Part shown: piece after piece, positions 1-10,966 of the stretch
Layout of the letters: each line of letters begins with the position of its first letter
Position numbering within the stretch: position 1 is the stretch's first letter
NCBI GenBank assembly: GCA_036346355.1
Contig: CM070591.1
Location: 17,592,001 to 17,656,000, forward strand
Source of the DNA: Rhipidocladum racemiflorum
Taxonomy: Eukaryota; Streptophyta; Magnoliopsida; Poales; Poaceae
DNA length: 64,000 nt
Reading direction: 5' to 3'
The notes under the pieces: generated by a model
What the model saw: the letters and a program-made list of their open reading frames with translations, nothing else
Database searches by the model: none
Told to the model about the DNA's origin: nothing
Made by a program: the position numbers and the translations under genes

Positions 1-418
1 AACTCGTTCCCAAAAGAAAACTCTTCACTAACCAAATTCACTTATGAAACATTCATATAATCCACCTTTTTGAAGCACTCGCAAACATCACACTCATTAT
101 GCAAATAAATCCAACTCTAGTCAAAAAGAGTTACAAATTAAATCTCAAGAGTTTCTAACACAACCCACTATGTCCATCTGCTTCCTTTAAAATTAATTCC
201 AATGATAATTCAGTGCGAACGCAAAGGGGCGCGATCCACTCAAAAACTTTTGGGTGTAAATCCATACTCAAAGTACAAACTAAACAAGTTAGCCATATCC
301 AAAGGTTGGCATTAATCACTACGAGTTTTAGGGAAACTCTGAAACACAACAGAAGAAACACTTCGACCAAAAGTATTCAACCAAAATAGCAACCAACCAA
401 ACCAGTCCAAAAGGTTTT
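1..418 (-). other. LARD-1 internal domain, distal part
   Basis: Non-coding internal sequence that aligns with LARD-2 around 55039-55260. The 71-codon minus-strand frame at 155-370 resembles the 63-codon plus-strand frame at 55039-55230. Neither resembles a known retrotransposon protein, so I treat both as conserved non-coding sequence. Confidence 0.6.
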
Positions 419-530
419 TGTGACACCACGGAGTGTCGTAACCTTATTTAATGTGCATAATGAGGTTAAAAACATGTGACACCATGGAGTGTCGTAACCT
501 TATTTAATGTGCATAATGAGGTTAAAAACA
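419..530 (+). repeat. Tandem 2 x 56-bp duplication at LTR start
   Basis: Positions 419-474 and 475-530 are two head-to-tail copies differing at one visible base (cacgg against catgg). Each starts with the LTR terminus TGTGACACCA, so the LTR end itself is duplicated. A diverged version of the motif lies about 100 bp inside the LTR starts of LARD-2 (near 50210 and 56912). Confidence 0.9.
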
Positions 531-1185
531 TTATGAAATATGGTATTGGAGGTTAAAACCATATGGTATGAGTTTCGAAGGAGACATGAGCATCGCATTG
601 CATTGCATACATAATGATGGTGATAGTGTTATGTGTTCATGAATGAGATGATATACATGATGTGAGATATTATTGCCATGTAATTGTTCTTGTTGTACCA
701 TTGCAATATGCTTGCTGAGTTTTGAACTCACGCTTGTGTTTTCTTGTTGTTTTAGGTACCATGAGACCGGCATGTGGGGAAGGGAAATAGTCACACTTCC
801 GCACGTAGCTTCACTCATTTGATTCCACAAGTCATTCAATTAGTTTTTGATAATAAACTGCGTGTGATGGTTATTGCTTTAAGGTTTAGCTTTGCTATAT
901 GAGAGTCTTATGGTTCGTTTGACTCTTGAGACATTAAATGCTTGCAAGTAGACTTATTTTGTCGTTAAGTCTTTAATTATTGCTGTTTTAGTTGTCTCTC
1001 ATATTGCCTTATATTGCCATATTGTTGTTGCTCCTTCAAATCATGTTAAAACAAAGGAGATGCTGCCGAAATCTCGGGTTTTAGCATTTACTCCTTTGCT
1101 GGAATTTACCTTAATTCAGTGTATTTAGATGTTGTTTAGCTTATGTTTGGTAGCATTCAGGCATATTAGATGCCGGGGTGTTACA
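419..1185 (+). repeat. Solo LTR, internally deleted, LARD family
   Basis: The segment begins TGTGACACC and ends GGGGTGTTACA. It is flanked by a 5-bp direct repeat, GTTTT, at 414-418 and 1186-1190. Both ends match the 2552-bp LTRs of LARD-2, but this copy is only 767 bp. It lacks about 1.7 kb, corresponding to LARD-2 positions of roughly 50296-51970. The missing part is the CT-rich leader and direct-repeat section. The bounded TSD shows a genuine insertion followed by LTR-LTR recombination. The host sequence is the internal domain of the same family in opposite orientation. Confidence 0.9.
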
Positions 1186-3497
1186 GTTTTAGACACAAAA
1201 TCAGGATGAAACCCACCATATCTAGTATTCCACTATACTTACCATTTAAGCATTCAATATACACTATTTACTCATCGAGAAGCCTCATTATAATTCAACC
1301 AAAAGCTACATAACCAATTCTTTCTCTAGTTACCTTTCCCAACAATTATAAATACAGTTTATGATGATTAACAAAATGTCTTCCATTCTATACTACCTCA
1401 TCATGATCCCCACAGACCAACACATCATATAATAACGTATTCTATATTTCAAACATAGTACTTCAACAGATGCTTAAGCACGAACAACGTATCAATTTTA
1501 TACCATCCATACATCAACATCTTGACAATTAAAACTTGTTCAATCAATAAAATGACTTCAACAAATAAGTATTATCTCTACAAGATAAAATTCGTAAATA
1601 GGATTCTAAGATATGCATTCATTAAGGTTAAAATCGTACATCATGATTGTTATCCATTGTTCATCCCATCACATCATGTACTCGACATAATTCCACAGTT
1701 TTACATTTTTCTCTATTGGATCAATGGTTTCCAACAATTAACAACACTACCAAGTCATCAATATCAATTATTTGCATAATTTTAAAAACTGCGACATTAC
1801 TTTTAGTTACCCTATCCAAAGGCTATAGCAAATTGTCAGTACTCAACATGCTCCAACTATTTTAAACAAATTGAATGAGTTGAACCATCACAAAGCTCTT
1901 ACCACACCCACTAAACCTATGTCTTCCCAACTGTCATCGGTACTAGCATTATAGAAACACATAAGCAAGCTTCCAAATATACTAACAGTTCACAACATCA
2001 TAAATAACAACTCTAATCAACTTCCAAGTTAAGGTCACCAACACGATTAAATCTCTCTATTAACATGTAAAATTAGAACATCTTTAACAACCAGTAAAGT
2101 TTCTTTAACAATAAAAGCAGTCTACATCATCTTAATGTTCTAACTATGCTTCAGGGTTTAATACTTTAATCATTATCGGGGGTCATAAGCTCTTTTAAAG
2201 TAAACAACAGAATCTAAGCATGTACATTAACACCTTTAATCATTCTCGCTATAGAGTAATCTACAACACTAGAAGTTCATTTAATCTTAAGCTAAAGATA
2301 AATATTACATTTAACTAATTCAACTCACCAATTAACTTAGGAGTAAATCATTTCCATAAACCACATTGTTACATACTACATAACATGCTAAACAACCATT
2401 TGCACTTTTGACAAACAAGATGCAACTCAACTTTTAAAGATAACCACAACTCAAGAATCAGAACGAACACCGATAGACAATTTCTCCTTCCCAGGCAAGG
2501 AAGAAAAACAAAACTCCAACAAAGATGTAGGAGAGCTCAACTCTCAAATTCCCAACTTGATCGCCCAAAACTCTTCAAGAAATCTCAAGATCTATACTTC
2601 CAAGAAGGAAGAAGGATGCACTAGGAAAAATTCAAATGTTCATTAAATCTTTTCCGATAAAAGATTCAAACTTAGCTCCACCAACTCAAGGCCTGCACAA
2701 GGGGAAACTCCAACACTTTTTCTTAGATAGGGAGAACAATAACAACATAAGTTTCCTCCCCAAGACAGTCCACAATGACCAGCAAAACCGGGTGTCAAAG
2801 CAAAAATTACGACCAAAAGACGCGCAACACAAAACTCTTCTTCTTCGTCTTCAACAAAGGAAGACAAAACCACGAACCGCCTACGAAACAATCCGCGTAA
2901 ACCCAACACTTTTCTTTTGATTTCAGTCAACTAAATCCAAGAAAAACAACCAAAAACGACCGTCAGAACGGTAACGATCATACGAAGGAATCCACCACTA
3001 ACTCTTCTTTTAACTCCAAACAACTACCCAAACTGTGACAGCAAAGGTAAGCAATCTTTCCCCACAAGGGTTAATAGTTCTTCGTTGATGGCTTTAATCG
3101 GCCATACTGTCAAACCACAACCTTACCATAAACAAAAAGATGACCGAAACACTTCGGCACCACAACCCCACTTTATCACGATAACATGAGCAATTCAAGT
3201 ATCTCATACACATAGCAGCATACTTTATCACATAAAACATTCAACATCAAAGTTTAAATATAACATTTCAGCGTAAAGCAACGATACCCATACCCTTTCC
3301 TACTGTGCATCCATGTGTGTCAAATTTTAAATTAGTTATTCCACATACACAAGTTTTAAGGTTGCTATCCTATAGCAGAATTTTAGTTATAACCTAAGCC
3401 ATGTTTCTTGGTTATCCCACATCACATTTTAGTTAATACTAAGGTATAACACTAAAAATACACATTCCAGGGACCTACAGCCCGCTCTGATACCAAC
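1186..3497 (-). other. LARD-1 internal domain, proximal part
   Basis: About 2.3 kb of AT-rich sequence between the solo LTR and the primer-binding site. It aligns with the first 2.4 kb of LARD-2 internal sequence (52656 onward). The only feature of note is a minus-strand frame at 2643-2930 containing an acidic run (EDEEEE). The same frame exists at 53228-53461. I see no known protein domain. Confidence 0.6.
3484..3495 (-). other. LARD-1 primer-binding site (initiator tRNA-Met)
   Basis: On the minus strand this reads TGGTATCAGAGC, the standard complement of the 3' end of plant initiator methionine tRNA. It lies 2 nt inside the LTR end at 3498, as expected for first-strand priming. It fixes the element orientation as minus. 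Confidence 0.92.
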
Positions 3498-5676
3498 TGT
3501 AACACCCCGGCAACTATTATGCCTGAATATCACCAACATAGACTAAACAACATCTAAATACCACATCTAAAAGTAAATTACAGCAAAGGAGTACATGCAA
3601 AAACTGAAAATTTCGGATGCATCTCCTTTGTTTTTCCATGGTACAGAGCATCAACAATAATATCACAAGTTATATCATAATGGGAAGCATCTAAAGCAGC
3701 AATAACAGATGATATAGCAACTATTTAATCTAGCATAATGACTTTAACCACTCCATGATCTAAAACGAAGTAAATAATATGACCAAGCACACAAATAAGT
3801 CATACTCCAAGTTCTCAACGCATTAACTTATAATCACAACTACGAATGGCAAAATTGTATATATCTTAATGAGTGAAACTTTGTGAAGATGTGCCACTAA
3901 GCCCCTTTTCCCGCAAGTCGGTTTCATGGTACCTAAAAACAACATAAAACACAAGCGTGAGTTCATCAATCAGCAAGTATATTGCAATGGGTCATACAGA
4001 ACAATTCAAATATTATCATCACTACATAACAAACTCAACATCATGATCAAGTCATACTTCATATGCAACATCATATTCATGTCTCAACCTCAGTGAGATC
4101 ATTTCATCATCATCATCATCATGAATGCAATGCACATGTCTCCACGACGCAAATACCGTTATTGCCGAGTGCACACTCGTCGGCGTGCAACCATGTCCCC
4201 CTTCCATCCCGTAGATGGAGGGTGCCTACTCCTCGCTTCCACTCACCGCGTGGGTGGAATCATGAGGTACGTCTTACATCCATGGCGCTCCGGATTAGTC
4301 ATAACTTTCTCACCGACCTTACCGGAATAGTTATGACGTTCTCACCGACCAGGCCAAGTTTCATGCCATGTATGCAATATATGCCATAATCATTAACCAT
4401 AAACCATTACATAGCATCTTAACATACCCTTTTTATCATATCATGGCAAATACTAAGCATGGCAAGATAGCATAACATGGAAACAATTGCATCTAGTCAA
4501 GACAAGCAAATAAACCACATGCCACCCATCCCAATACACTTGCCTTAACCTCGGGCGACGGATTGGCGGGATGAGGAGGGCACTCCTGGGGTCACACCAC
4601 CTGCACATAGATGCCACACAATCACAACGTGCACACAAAACAGTACGCCATCACCCATCTACCCTGATTTCGCAAACTACTCCCAAAAACAAAAAACAGA
4701 GAATCTGTTCCTCCCGGACAGCAGACTTCAAACTATCATATCTTGAGTTCTACAACTCCGAATCGATTAAACGAGTACATCATCGTGAATCTTAGGAAAT
4801 TTCCTAACTTTTTATAAGTATTGGGAAAAACTGATTCGGCCTCTAAAGTGGTTTAATCTATAGAATACCGTGATCTGTTCCAATCTCGTCACAGTTTTGA
4901 ACACGTTTGGTAAATTGAGCATAACATTCAAATGGCTGGGCGGAATTGGACGTTCTTTATATCCACTGAAAGGTATTGAAGTTACCTACAACTTTCTCAA
5001 TAGGTGGCCGACCAAATTCCGAATCTAAAATCGCGAAAACTCAAACCCTAGGTCGACTGCGCAATCTGCTCGAAACAGAGAACGTGGCAAACTCTAGTTT
5101 TCATCCAATCTACCCAATCGCAGCACCACCACTCGATCTAAAAACATCGAAACACCCTCTACCACAGCACCTAGACCAACCCCAGCGATTGCCCAAGACC
5201 ATACCTCCGCCCGACGAACGACGAACGCCGAAATTCCTTCCTCCCGGGTTCCCGTTCGTCTTCCTCGCGCCGGAACCGCCGGATCTCCTCATCGCGGGGC
5301 TTCCCGATGGAGAGTTCAACGGGATGGCGAGGTGGGGATCTCCTCTAGGTAAGCAAGGGGGTGGAGAGGGAAGGGGAGAGGTGGTGGTGCCATGGGGGAA
5401 GATGGAGAGGAAGGGGAAGGGTGGAGGCGCATGGGGGGCTAGGGGGTGGCGGCTAGGGTTGGGAAAGGGAGTGGGGGGCGCACCAAGTGGTGGGGGGCCA
5501 GATTTGGCTGCCCAAAAGTCCCCCCTGGGCCCAAACCCTTCCACCGAAGGCCCAATTCAACCCCCATGGCCCAAAGTCCCCCGGAGAGGCCCAAACACCC
5601 GAAAACGGCCGAAAAACAAGCTATAAAGTCGTACCGAAATGCCGAACTCTAAAATGTCATATTCTGGGGTGTCACA
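3498..5676 (-). repeat. LTR of LARD-1 (2179 bp)
   Basis: The plus-strand sequence starts TGTAACACCCC and ends GGGTGTCACA, giving TG..CA termini with an inverted TGTRACACCCC motif. It belongs to the LARD-2 LTR family. Shared parts are the CAT-rich stretch around 4070-4130, the TCGCCCGAGGTT-like stretch near 4550 on the minus strand, and the GC-rich leader at 5220-5600. It is about 370 bp shorter than the LARD-2 LTRs. Long frames across 4976-5626 on both strands are by-products of the GC-rich leader, not genes. Confidence 0.85.
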
Positions 5677-6516
5677 GCACCCTCAAGATATCCTTGATCA
5701 ACAGCATTTAGAAGGAGAGGAGGCAAATCCAAATTGCGAGAAAGTAAATTGCTAGAATTTACATGCGGGAAAGTAAATGCTGAATTTAAATTGCGTAAAG
5801 TAAAGACATAATGTAAATGCGGAATTTAAATTCACAAGAATCTAAAGAAAATCTTTGTATTTTCTGGTTGGAAGGTTTACAAAGCCTCACTTCATGTGGG
5901 CAAAGCTCAAAGGAGCAACTCAAACCTTCAAGTGAGGGAGGGCACCCCTCCCCCTCTATTTATACTACTCTATGGCCACCTACCACCCTTGGATGAGTCC
6001 CAAACCCTAGGGCACTCCACCCACTCATTTCACCCCACACATGGGCTTTACATGGGACACATTGGCCATACATGGGTTTTAAACAAAACCCGGTCAACCC
6101 GATGGAACGGGCCTTCATCCGCCGGACTTGACCGCTCAGTTTCCGCCTCTTCGAGCCTCCAACCCGAACCGGAAACATTGAGCCACCTCAAGTCCATTTC
6201 CATGACGTCCAAGTGATCCTGGTTTGAGCCCATCCATCTCGTCGGCATCCTCGATCGTTCCGGACCTCGGTTCTCCCAACCTAGTCCCGGTAGTCACCAA
6301 CGACCATAGCCGCCTCATGAACCTGTACCACAAGGACCAAACCATTTTGCACATACCACAATACACATACATTTTTCTTCCTACATGTTAGTCCACAATT
6401 ATCATTAATTCAAACATGCAATGCCAAGTCAAATCAAACTCAAACCTGAGCACACCTTGCTCAAATAAAGTCAAATACTCATCACAAATATGGATGGACC
6501 TGCACATGGTCCTTCA
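5677..6516 (-). repeat. 3' LTR of copia A, partial (840 bp)
   Basis: This matches the copia B LTR (41729-43370) from about its middle to its end at the shared terminus GGTCCTTCA (6508-6516). The start is missing because LARD-1 abuts at 5676. A minus-strand TATA-like element (TATAAATAG) lies at 5955-5963, at the same place as in LTRs B and C. Positions 5745-5835 contain an iterated short motif of the gtaaatgc-gaattta type that recurs at 42560-42650. Confidence 0.85.
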
Positions 6517-6528
6517 ATCTCCCCCTTG
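6517..6528 (-). other. Polypurine tract of copia A
   Basis: On the minus strand this reads CAAGGGGGAGAT, directly next to the LTR start TGAAGGACC. It is the expected primer for plus-strand synthesis. Identical tracts sit at 43371 and 62086 beside LTRs B and C. Confidence 0.85.
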
Positions 6529-7840
6529 ATGAGTATATTGACAAACCACACAAAAGGCATAAATTTGAGTTTGAAAATGAAGGAAGAAAAGCAATTTGAT
6601 TGCAAAATCATATTTGGTCCAATTGAAAGAGAAAGAAAGATCATGACCAAATAGATCAAAAGATTTTCGGAGCTCAACACAAGAAAGAAAAATTTTTCGA
6701 CAAGAGCTCCAAAAACCAAGAAATCCTTCAAGAAGCTCAAAATTGCTCATGATCCAAATGCAAGGACAATTTTTCAACATGATCATGAGAAAGCATTGCC
6801 CCTTTTCTAAGATACCGATGCCTTTTCTACATTTTCTCCCCCTTTTGGCAATATAGGCATCAAGAGAACAATTTTTGCATGAAATGCAACCTAGAAGAGC
6901 TTTGAGGATTATGCAAGTGACCACTTAGACAAAGTATGACACCAAGCTACTCAAAGTTCAGAGTATGTCATCCTAAGTCATATCCAATGGCATATTTCAA
7001 TTTTTGCTAACTAGCTCAAAAGAAGTTATATTACTTTGGCATGATTTTAACAATAGCAACACTTAGCATAACTTCTAGACTATAAGCAAAGCCAACCAAA
7101 CGAGCAAATGGATATACTAGAGTTCAACATAGTCAACACTTTGGGAAACTACAAGTCCATAAGAGAAGCCTTATGCTCAATCATCTCTTTAAATGCAAAT
7201 TTTTAGATTAATGCTCATAAAGCGGTATGAGAGAGTTTAGGCTTAGAGAAGCATATCCTCGACTAGGAACCATCGACAAAGGCTTCCTAAGCTTCACTCT
7301 CCTCCACAAACCTTTGAGGATTTAGAGAGTTTATCCTAGAGAAAGACAACCTTGACTAGGAGCCATCGACATTGGTCTCCTAGGCATCACTCTCTTCGTA
7401 TAGTTCTTTTTGCATTTTTCGGTGTATTGACTCAAGCCATTAGCAACCATCGCAAGCAAGCAGCTTAAAAGAGTGGTTTTGGTCATACACACTTCATTCC
7501 AAGTGAAATGGGAAACAGTCTCGTGAATGAAGAGTGTTGAGTTCAATTTTTGCACAAAAGAGTCAATTTGTATTTTTAGCACTTAGATTCATGAGCATTG
7601 TTGAGGATTCTAGAATGAAACAATGTAGCTAACCCTAGTTTCTATAGGGACTCTAGTAGAAACCCACTATTTCACTAAGCATGACATAAGCATCTAGTGA
7701 AGAAATATAGCAAGTAAAAGCCAAGTTTCATCAAGTTCTCAGGAAAGCTCAATTTTAAAATGTTGGCTAGTTTCACATGATATACCAAATTGGATGACCT
7801 AAATTAGCAAATATCTTCAGAAAAGTAGCTAGGTGCAACA

Positions 7841-8442
7841 TGTGGGATGTCTGAGACATGGGCCCCGCAAGTAGGGCCTACATCCGACCGGGCCGAAAGC
7901 GGAGCAGTAGGCCCAGAGTCCGGAAGCGCCATGATGGGCCTGGGGGATGTCTCGACTTGTCCCCCAAGACAACTCGTCGATCCTTCGGGGAAGCTTCGTG
8001 CGATGCCCAGACAACCCGTCGAAAGCGAAGCATGCAACCTGACATCTGCTGAGCCCGCAGACGCTGGAACCTGACGGAGTGGCAGGCACAGGTCGGGGAA
8101 AGCACAACTACCTCCCCGAGCTGTAGTGAAGCCTACCGATAAAAGACAAAGCATGTACTCATGAAGCCACCATGTTCAAGGCCAGGTGGCGCCCTATTGT
8201 AACGTGCCCTTTCCCCCAGTATATAAGCGGGGAGGGAACAACCCTGAAAAGGAGAGGGGAGAAGAAAAAACAAAGCTCATATATCCAAGAACACAGGACT
8301 AGGGTATTATCTCCACCGTGAGAGCCCGAACCTGTCTAAAAGAGAGAGATCACCCTTGCCTCCTGTGTTACCATCTAGCTAAGGTCCCGCACGAATCCCT
8401 TAGAATCACAAATCTCATTGCCGGCGAAATCGATCGTTGACA
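7841..8442 (+). repeat. Solo LTR of a gypsy-type element (602 bp)
   Basis: It starts TGTGGGATG and ends GTTGACA, flanked by the 5-bp repeat CAACA at 7836-7840 and 8443-8447. The empty site is visible in copia B near 44710, where GTGCAACA runs on without an insertion. A TATA box (GTATATAAG) at 8219-8227 on the plus strand gives the orientation. The downstream stretch around 8300-8360, with a gagagcccgaacctgtct motif, resembles the R/U5 region of Tat-lineage gypsy LTRs. The link to the Tat element at 9236 is an inference. The 92-116-codon minus-strand frames here are spurious. Confidence 0.88.
8219..8227 (+). promoter_or_regulatory. TATA box in solo LTR
   Basis: GTATATAAG followed by a G-rich stretch, about 380 bp into a 602-bp LTR. 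This is the usual U3/R promoter position. No coding sequence follows because the element is a solo LTR. Confidence 0.6.
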
Positions 8443-9028
8443 CAACATATCTCAATTTTATCAATTGCATAATAGACAAAGCTCATAAATGAAAAATAAG
8501 TCTATATGTAATGCAAGAGAATCAATTCCAAGCTCCCCCTCAACAATTGAGTCGATTAAGAACAAAATCTTATTCAAGTTGAGTTATTAGCAATTTTAGA
8601 TTCAAAAAGACGAATTGAACTCAACTAAAACCAGAAAGACAGAAATGAGGAGAAAGAATTAAGAAACTAACAAATGGGTAGTCTAGGAGCATAGATAACA
8701 TGAAGAGAAACACTAACACTCAGACTCACTCTCACCTTCCCCATATGACTTATATAGGAAAGCTACATCTCCAACTCCAACTCTGGAGCAAACACAGACC
8801 CTGTCTACCGAGGGGGCCCAACACCTGCTAGACCTAAAAGACTGTGAGTGAGCTCAACCGAGAAGAAGAGAGGAATAGCACCCTAAGCATAAGGTGAGAG
8901 GTTCATGCCGATGCATGCCAGAAGTCTAGGTGAAGTGGACTCAACCAAATGAAAACCATCCCAAAGATATCCAGAATGAAGGAAATGCTGAATATACATA
9001 TAAACAAATAATACAAACCAGCTCCCCC

Positions 9029-9233
9029 TCAAGATATGCCATAGGGGCTCATAATCCCAAGCTCTCCTCTTAGGGCAACAAACCTGGAGCTATCCAAAGG
9101 CTTGGTGAGAATGTCAGCCAACTGGTGGTCACTCTCCACAAACTGGAGCACTATGTCACCCTTCTCCACATGGTCTCTAAGGAAGTGATAGCGAATGTCA
9201 ATGTGCTTGGTTCGAGAGTGCTGCACTAGGTTC
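9029..9233 (-). pseudogene. Copia A polyprotein C-terminus (RNase H end)
   Basis: The minus-strand frame has the copia RNase H C-terminal signature SRTKHIDIRYHFLRDHV, then VESDHQLADILTKPLD, and ends in a stop at 9029. Upstream of 9233 the match to copia B breaks off (B continues at 48824) and gypsy sequence begins. This is therefore only the last 65 or so codons of the polyprotein. Known role: RNase H degrades the RNA of the RNA-DNA hybrid during reverse transcription. Here the catalytic core is absent. Confidence 0.85.
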
Positions 9234-9235
9234 AA

Positions 9236-10966
9236 TACCTTCATCTCCGACGGCCTCGGGAACCTTTCCCTCTCTGAGGGGACCGCACTGCAGCGCGGTG
9301 AGTTTTCCAGCGAGCCAGCGTCGCGACTTCCGCGCCGATCGGAGGGTCCCCCTGTCTCGTGCTCTAAAGCGCCGAGTAGGGGACTGAAGGTCCGGTCTAG
9401 CCAGGGAGTCGGACCCATGGGCGCCGAGGCGCGAATGGTGGGGGTTCTCACCGCCAAACCACTCAGCACCTCCGAGCGCTTGGAGCTATCTTCTTCAGGC
9501 TCGCCCACCTCACCGGCCGAGTCAGAAGAAAGCCTAGAGAGTTGCTGGAATTTCCGTAGAGTCTGCGTAATCGAGGGCTCGCGGGCCGATTCGCAGCAGC
9601 GCCTCGACACTTCGGCCGCCGTCGACCTGGAAGGTGGCCGAGCCGCAGAACCAGACGCGCGGGCGCGTGCTCTGCGGGACCGCGCCTGTGTTGTCAACGA
9701 AGACATTCTGCAAGCCAAGATGGGGGACCAAGCGGTCTTCCGTACTCCATAGCAGAATATCGTCGCCTCCAAGACACTCCTGGATACCTTGAGCCCTATG
9801 CTGGGGGCGGGTGATCCGGTAGCCCCGATCGTGGCCCAATTAAAGGCCATGGTGACGGCGGCAGCTATTCAGCAGGCTTAGACCGATCAGCCGGCAAAGG
9901 AGCCGTCACGCGGTCCGGCGAGGACCCAAACGGCCAGCAGCCGGTCAGATCGGGAAGCCCCCCGTCAGACACATCATTTTCCACCCCGCGGAGACGACTT
10001 GCGACACAGCATCAACCGCGATCTCCGTTCCGACCTCGACGCCAGGCGTCGCGATCGAGAAAGGGAGGAGCAACGTCGCCATGCCGACGAGTATGAGTGT
10101 TACGGCATCCTTCCACGAGATCGTGAAGCACGCCAAGCGCGATCCCCTCCACGTCGATCATCGCCTGGAGGTAGCCGCGGAGTCATAGAAGGGGTTCGCG
10201 CGTTTACCCCTCACCTACGCCGAGTGGTTTGGCTTGATGGGTTCAACCCCAAAGGCATCACTAGGTTTGATGGTGAGAGGGACCCGGAAGCTTGGCTACA
10301 GGTCTACGTTCTGGCGGTCAGGGCTGCCGGGGGGATCTGAAGGTAATGGCAAATTACTTACCGGTTACCCTCTCGCCCCTAGGCCAAGCCTGGCTCACTG
10401 GACTCCCAGCGAACTCTATAGATTCCTGGGGAGATCTGTGTGAGCAATTCATTTCAAACTTCCAAGGCACGTACGAGCGCCCGGGCACCCCCTGGGACCT
10501 CTATCAGCTGCACCAAAAAAGAAACAAGTCCCTCCGGGACTTTATCAAGCGCTTCATGCACAGGAAAAGCACTGTTCGGGATGTCACGGATGCGGTTGTG
10601 ATAGCTGCCTTCCAAAAGGGAGTCAGCGACCCTGATCTCATCAAGAAGATGTCTCGGAAGCCACCAACATCGGTTCGAGAACTCTTCGCCATTGCGGACC
10701 GCTACGCTTCAGCCTCCGAGGCCTTGGCGGAACGGCATGACGAGCGGAAGGATCAGCCCGAGCCCCCCCGGCGGAAGGAGAAGAAGCGCAAGGGTGAAGA
10801 GCTAGTGGCAGTCGCTGAACCTACTCCCCCTCGCGCCCTCAAAGAGGACGGGTATGACAAGGTGATGAACTCACTCTGCCCCTTCCATCCAAAGGGAAGA
10901 CATTCAGCCAAGGATTGCTTCACTTTGAAGAGATTCGCCCGGGAAAGCAAGAAGCAGGCCGGGTAA
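9236..10966 (+). pseudogene. gag: Tat gypsy Gag, decayed
   Basis: Gag packages the RNA in the virus-like particle. The recognisable core is the retrotransposon Gag domain at about 10250-10640 (FDGERDPEAWLQVY, then SWGDLCEQFISNFQG and LHQKRNKSLRDFIKRF). A degenerate zinc-knuckle-like stretch follows near 10880 (CPFHPKGRHSAKDC). The frame is open from about 9236 but is broken by TAG at 9750-9752, TAG at 9879-9881 and a frameshift in a G-run near 10330. TAA at 10964-10966 then separates it from pol, which continues in the same frame. The N-terminus is lost at the copia junction. The minus-strand 273-codon frame here is only partly meaningful, in its last 65 codons (copia A). Confidence 0.8.

Larger units (their letters stand above)
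1..5676 (-). mobile_element. LARD-1: non-autonomous LTR retrotransposon, partial
   Basis: Read on the minus strand this is an LTR (3498-5676), a primer-binding site and an internal domain running left to position 1, where the window cuts it. The internal domain matches LARD-2 (52656-56807) colinearly. Two short reading frames recur in both: 2643-2930 here against 53228-53461, and 155-370 here against 55039-55230. No gag, protease, RT, RNase H or integrase can be read in any frame, so the element would need an autonomous partner, as for large retrotransposon derivatives (LARDs). Its right end abuts a copia LTR at 5677, so it probably inserted into copia A. The matching TSD lies outside the window and cannot be checked. 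A solo LTR at 419-1185 interrupts it. Confidence 0.8.
6529..9028 (-). other. Copia A 3' non-coding region
   Basis: AT-rich sequence colinear with copia B (43383-45042 and 48370-48618). It includes CTCCCCC-containing stretches near 6838 and 8534 that resemble further polypurine tracts on the minus strand. No ORF longer than about 140 codons is present and none shows domain similarity. The only intruder is the solo LTR at 7841-8442. Confidence 0.75.
5677..9233 (-). mobile_element. Copia element A (SIRE/Maximus-like), 3' segment
   Basis: In minus-strand order: the C-terminal end of the polyprotein (9233-9029), a 2.5-kb non-coding 3' region, a polypurine tract and the LTR. The sequence stops abruptly at 9233, and the homologous sequence resumes at 38470. 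The long non-coding stretch after pol and the polypurine tract AAGGGGGAGA are typical of the SIRE/Maximus group, some members of which carry an env-like ORF here. No such ORF is visible in this copy. Confidence 0.85.

Noticed and set aside
4976..5626. 216-codon plus-strand frame and a 144-codon minus-strand frame
   Set aside because: Both lie in the GC-rich leader of the LARD-1 LTR, overlap each other on opposite strands, and encode only low-complexity Pro/Gly sequence.
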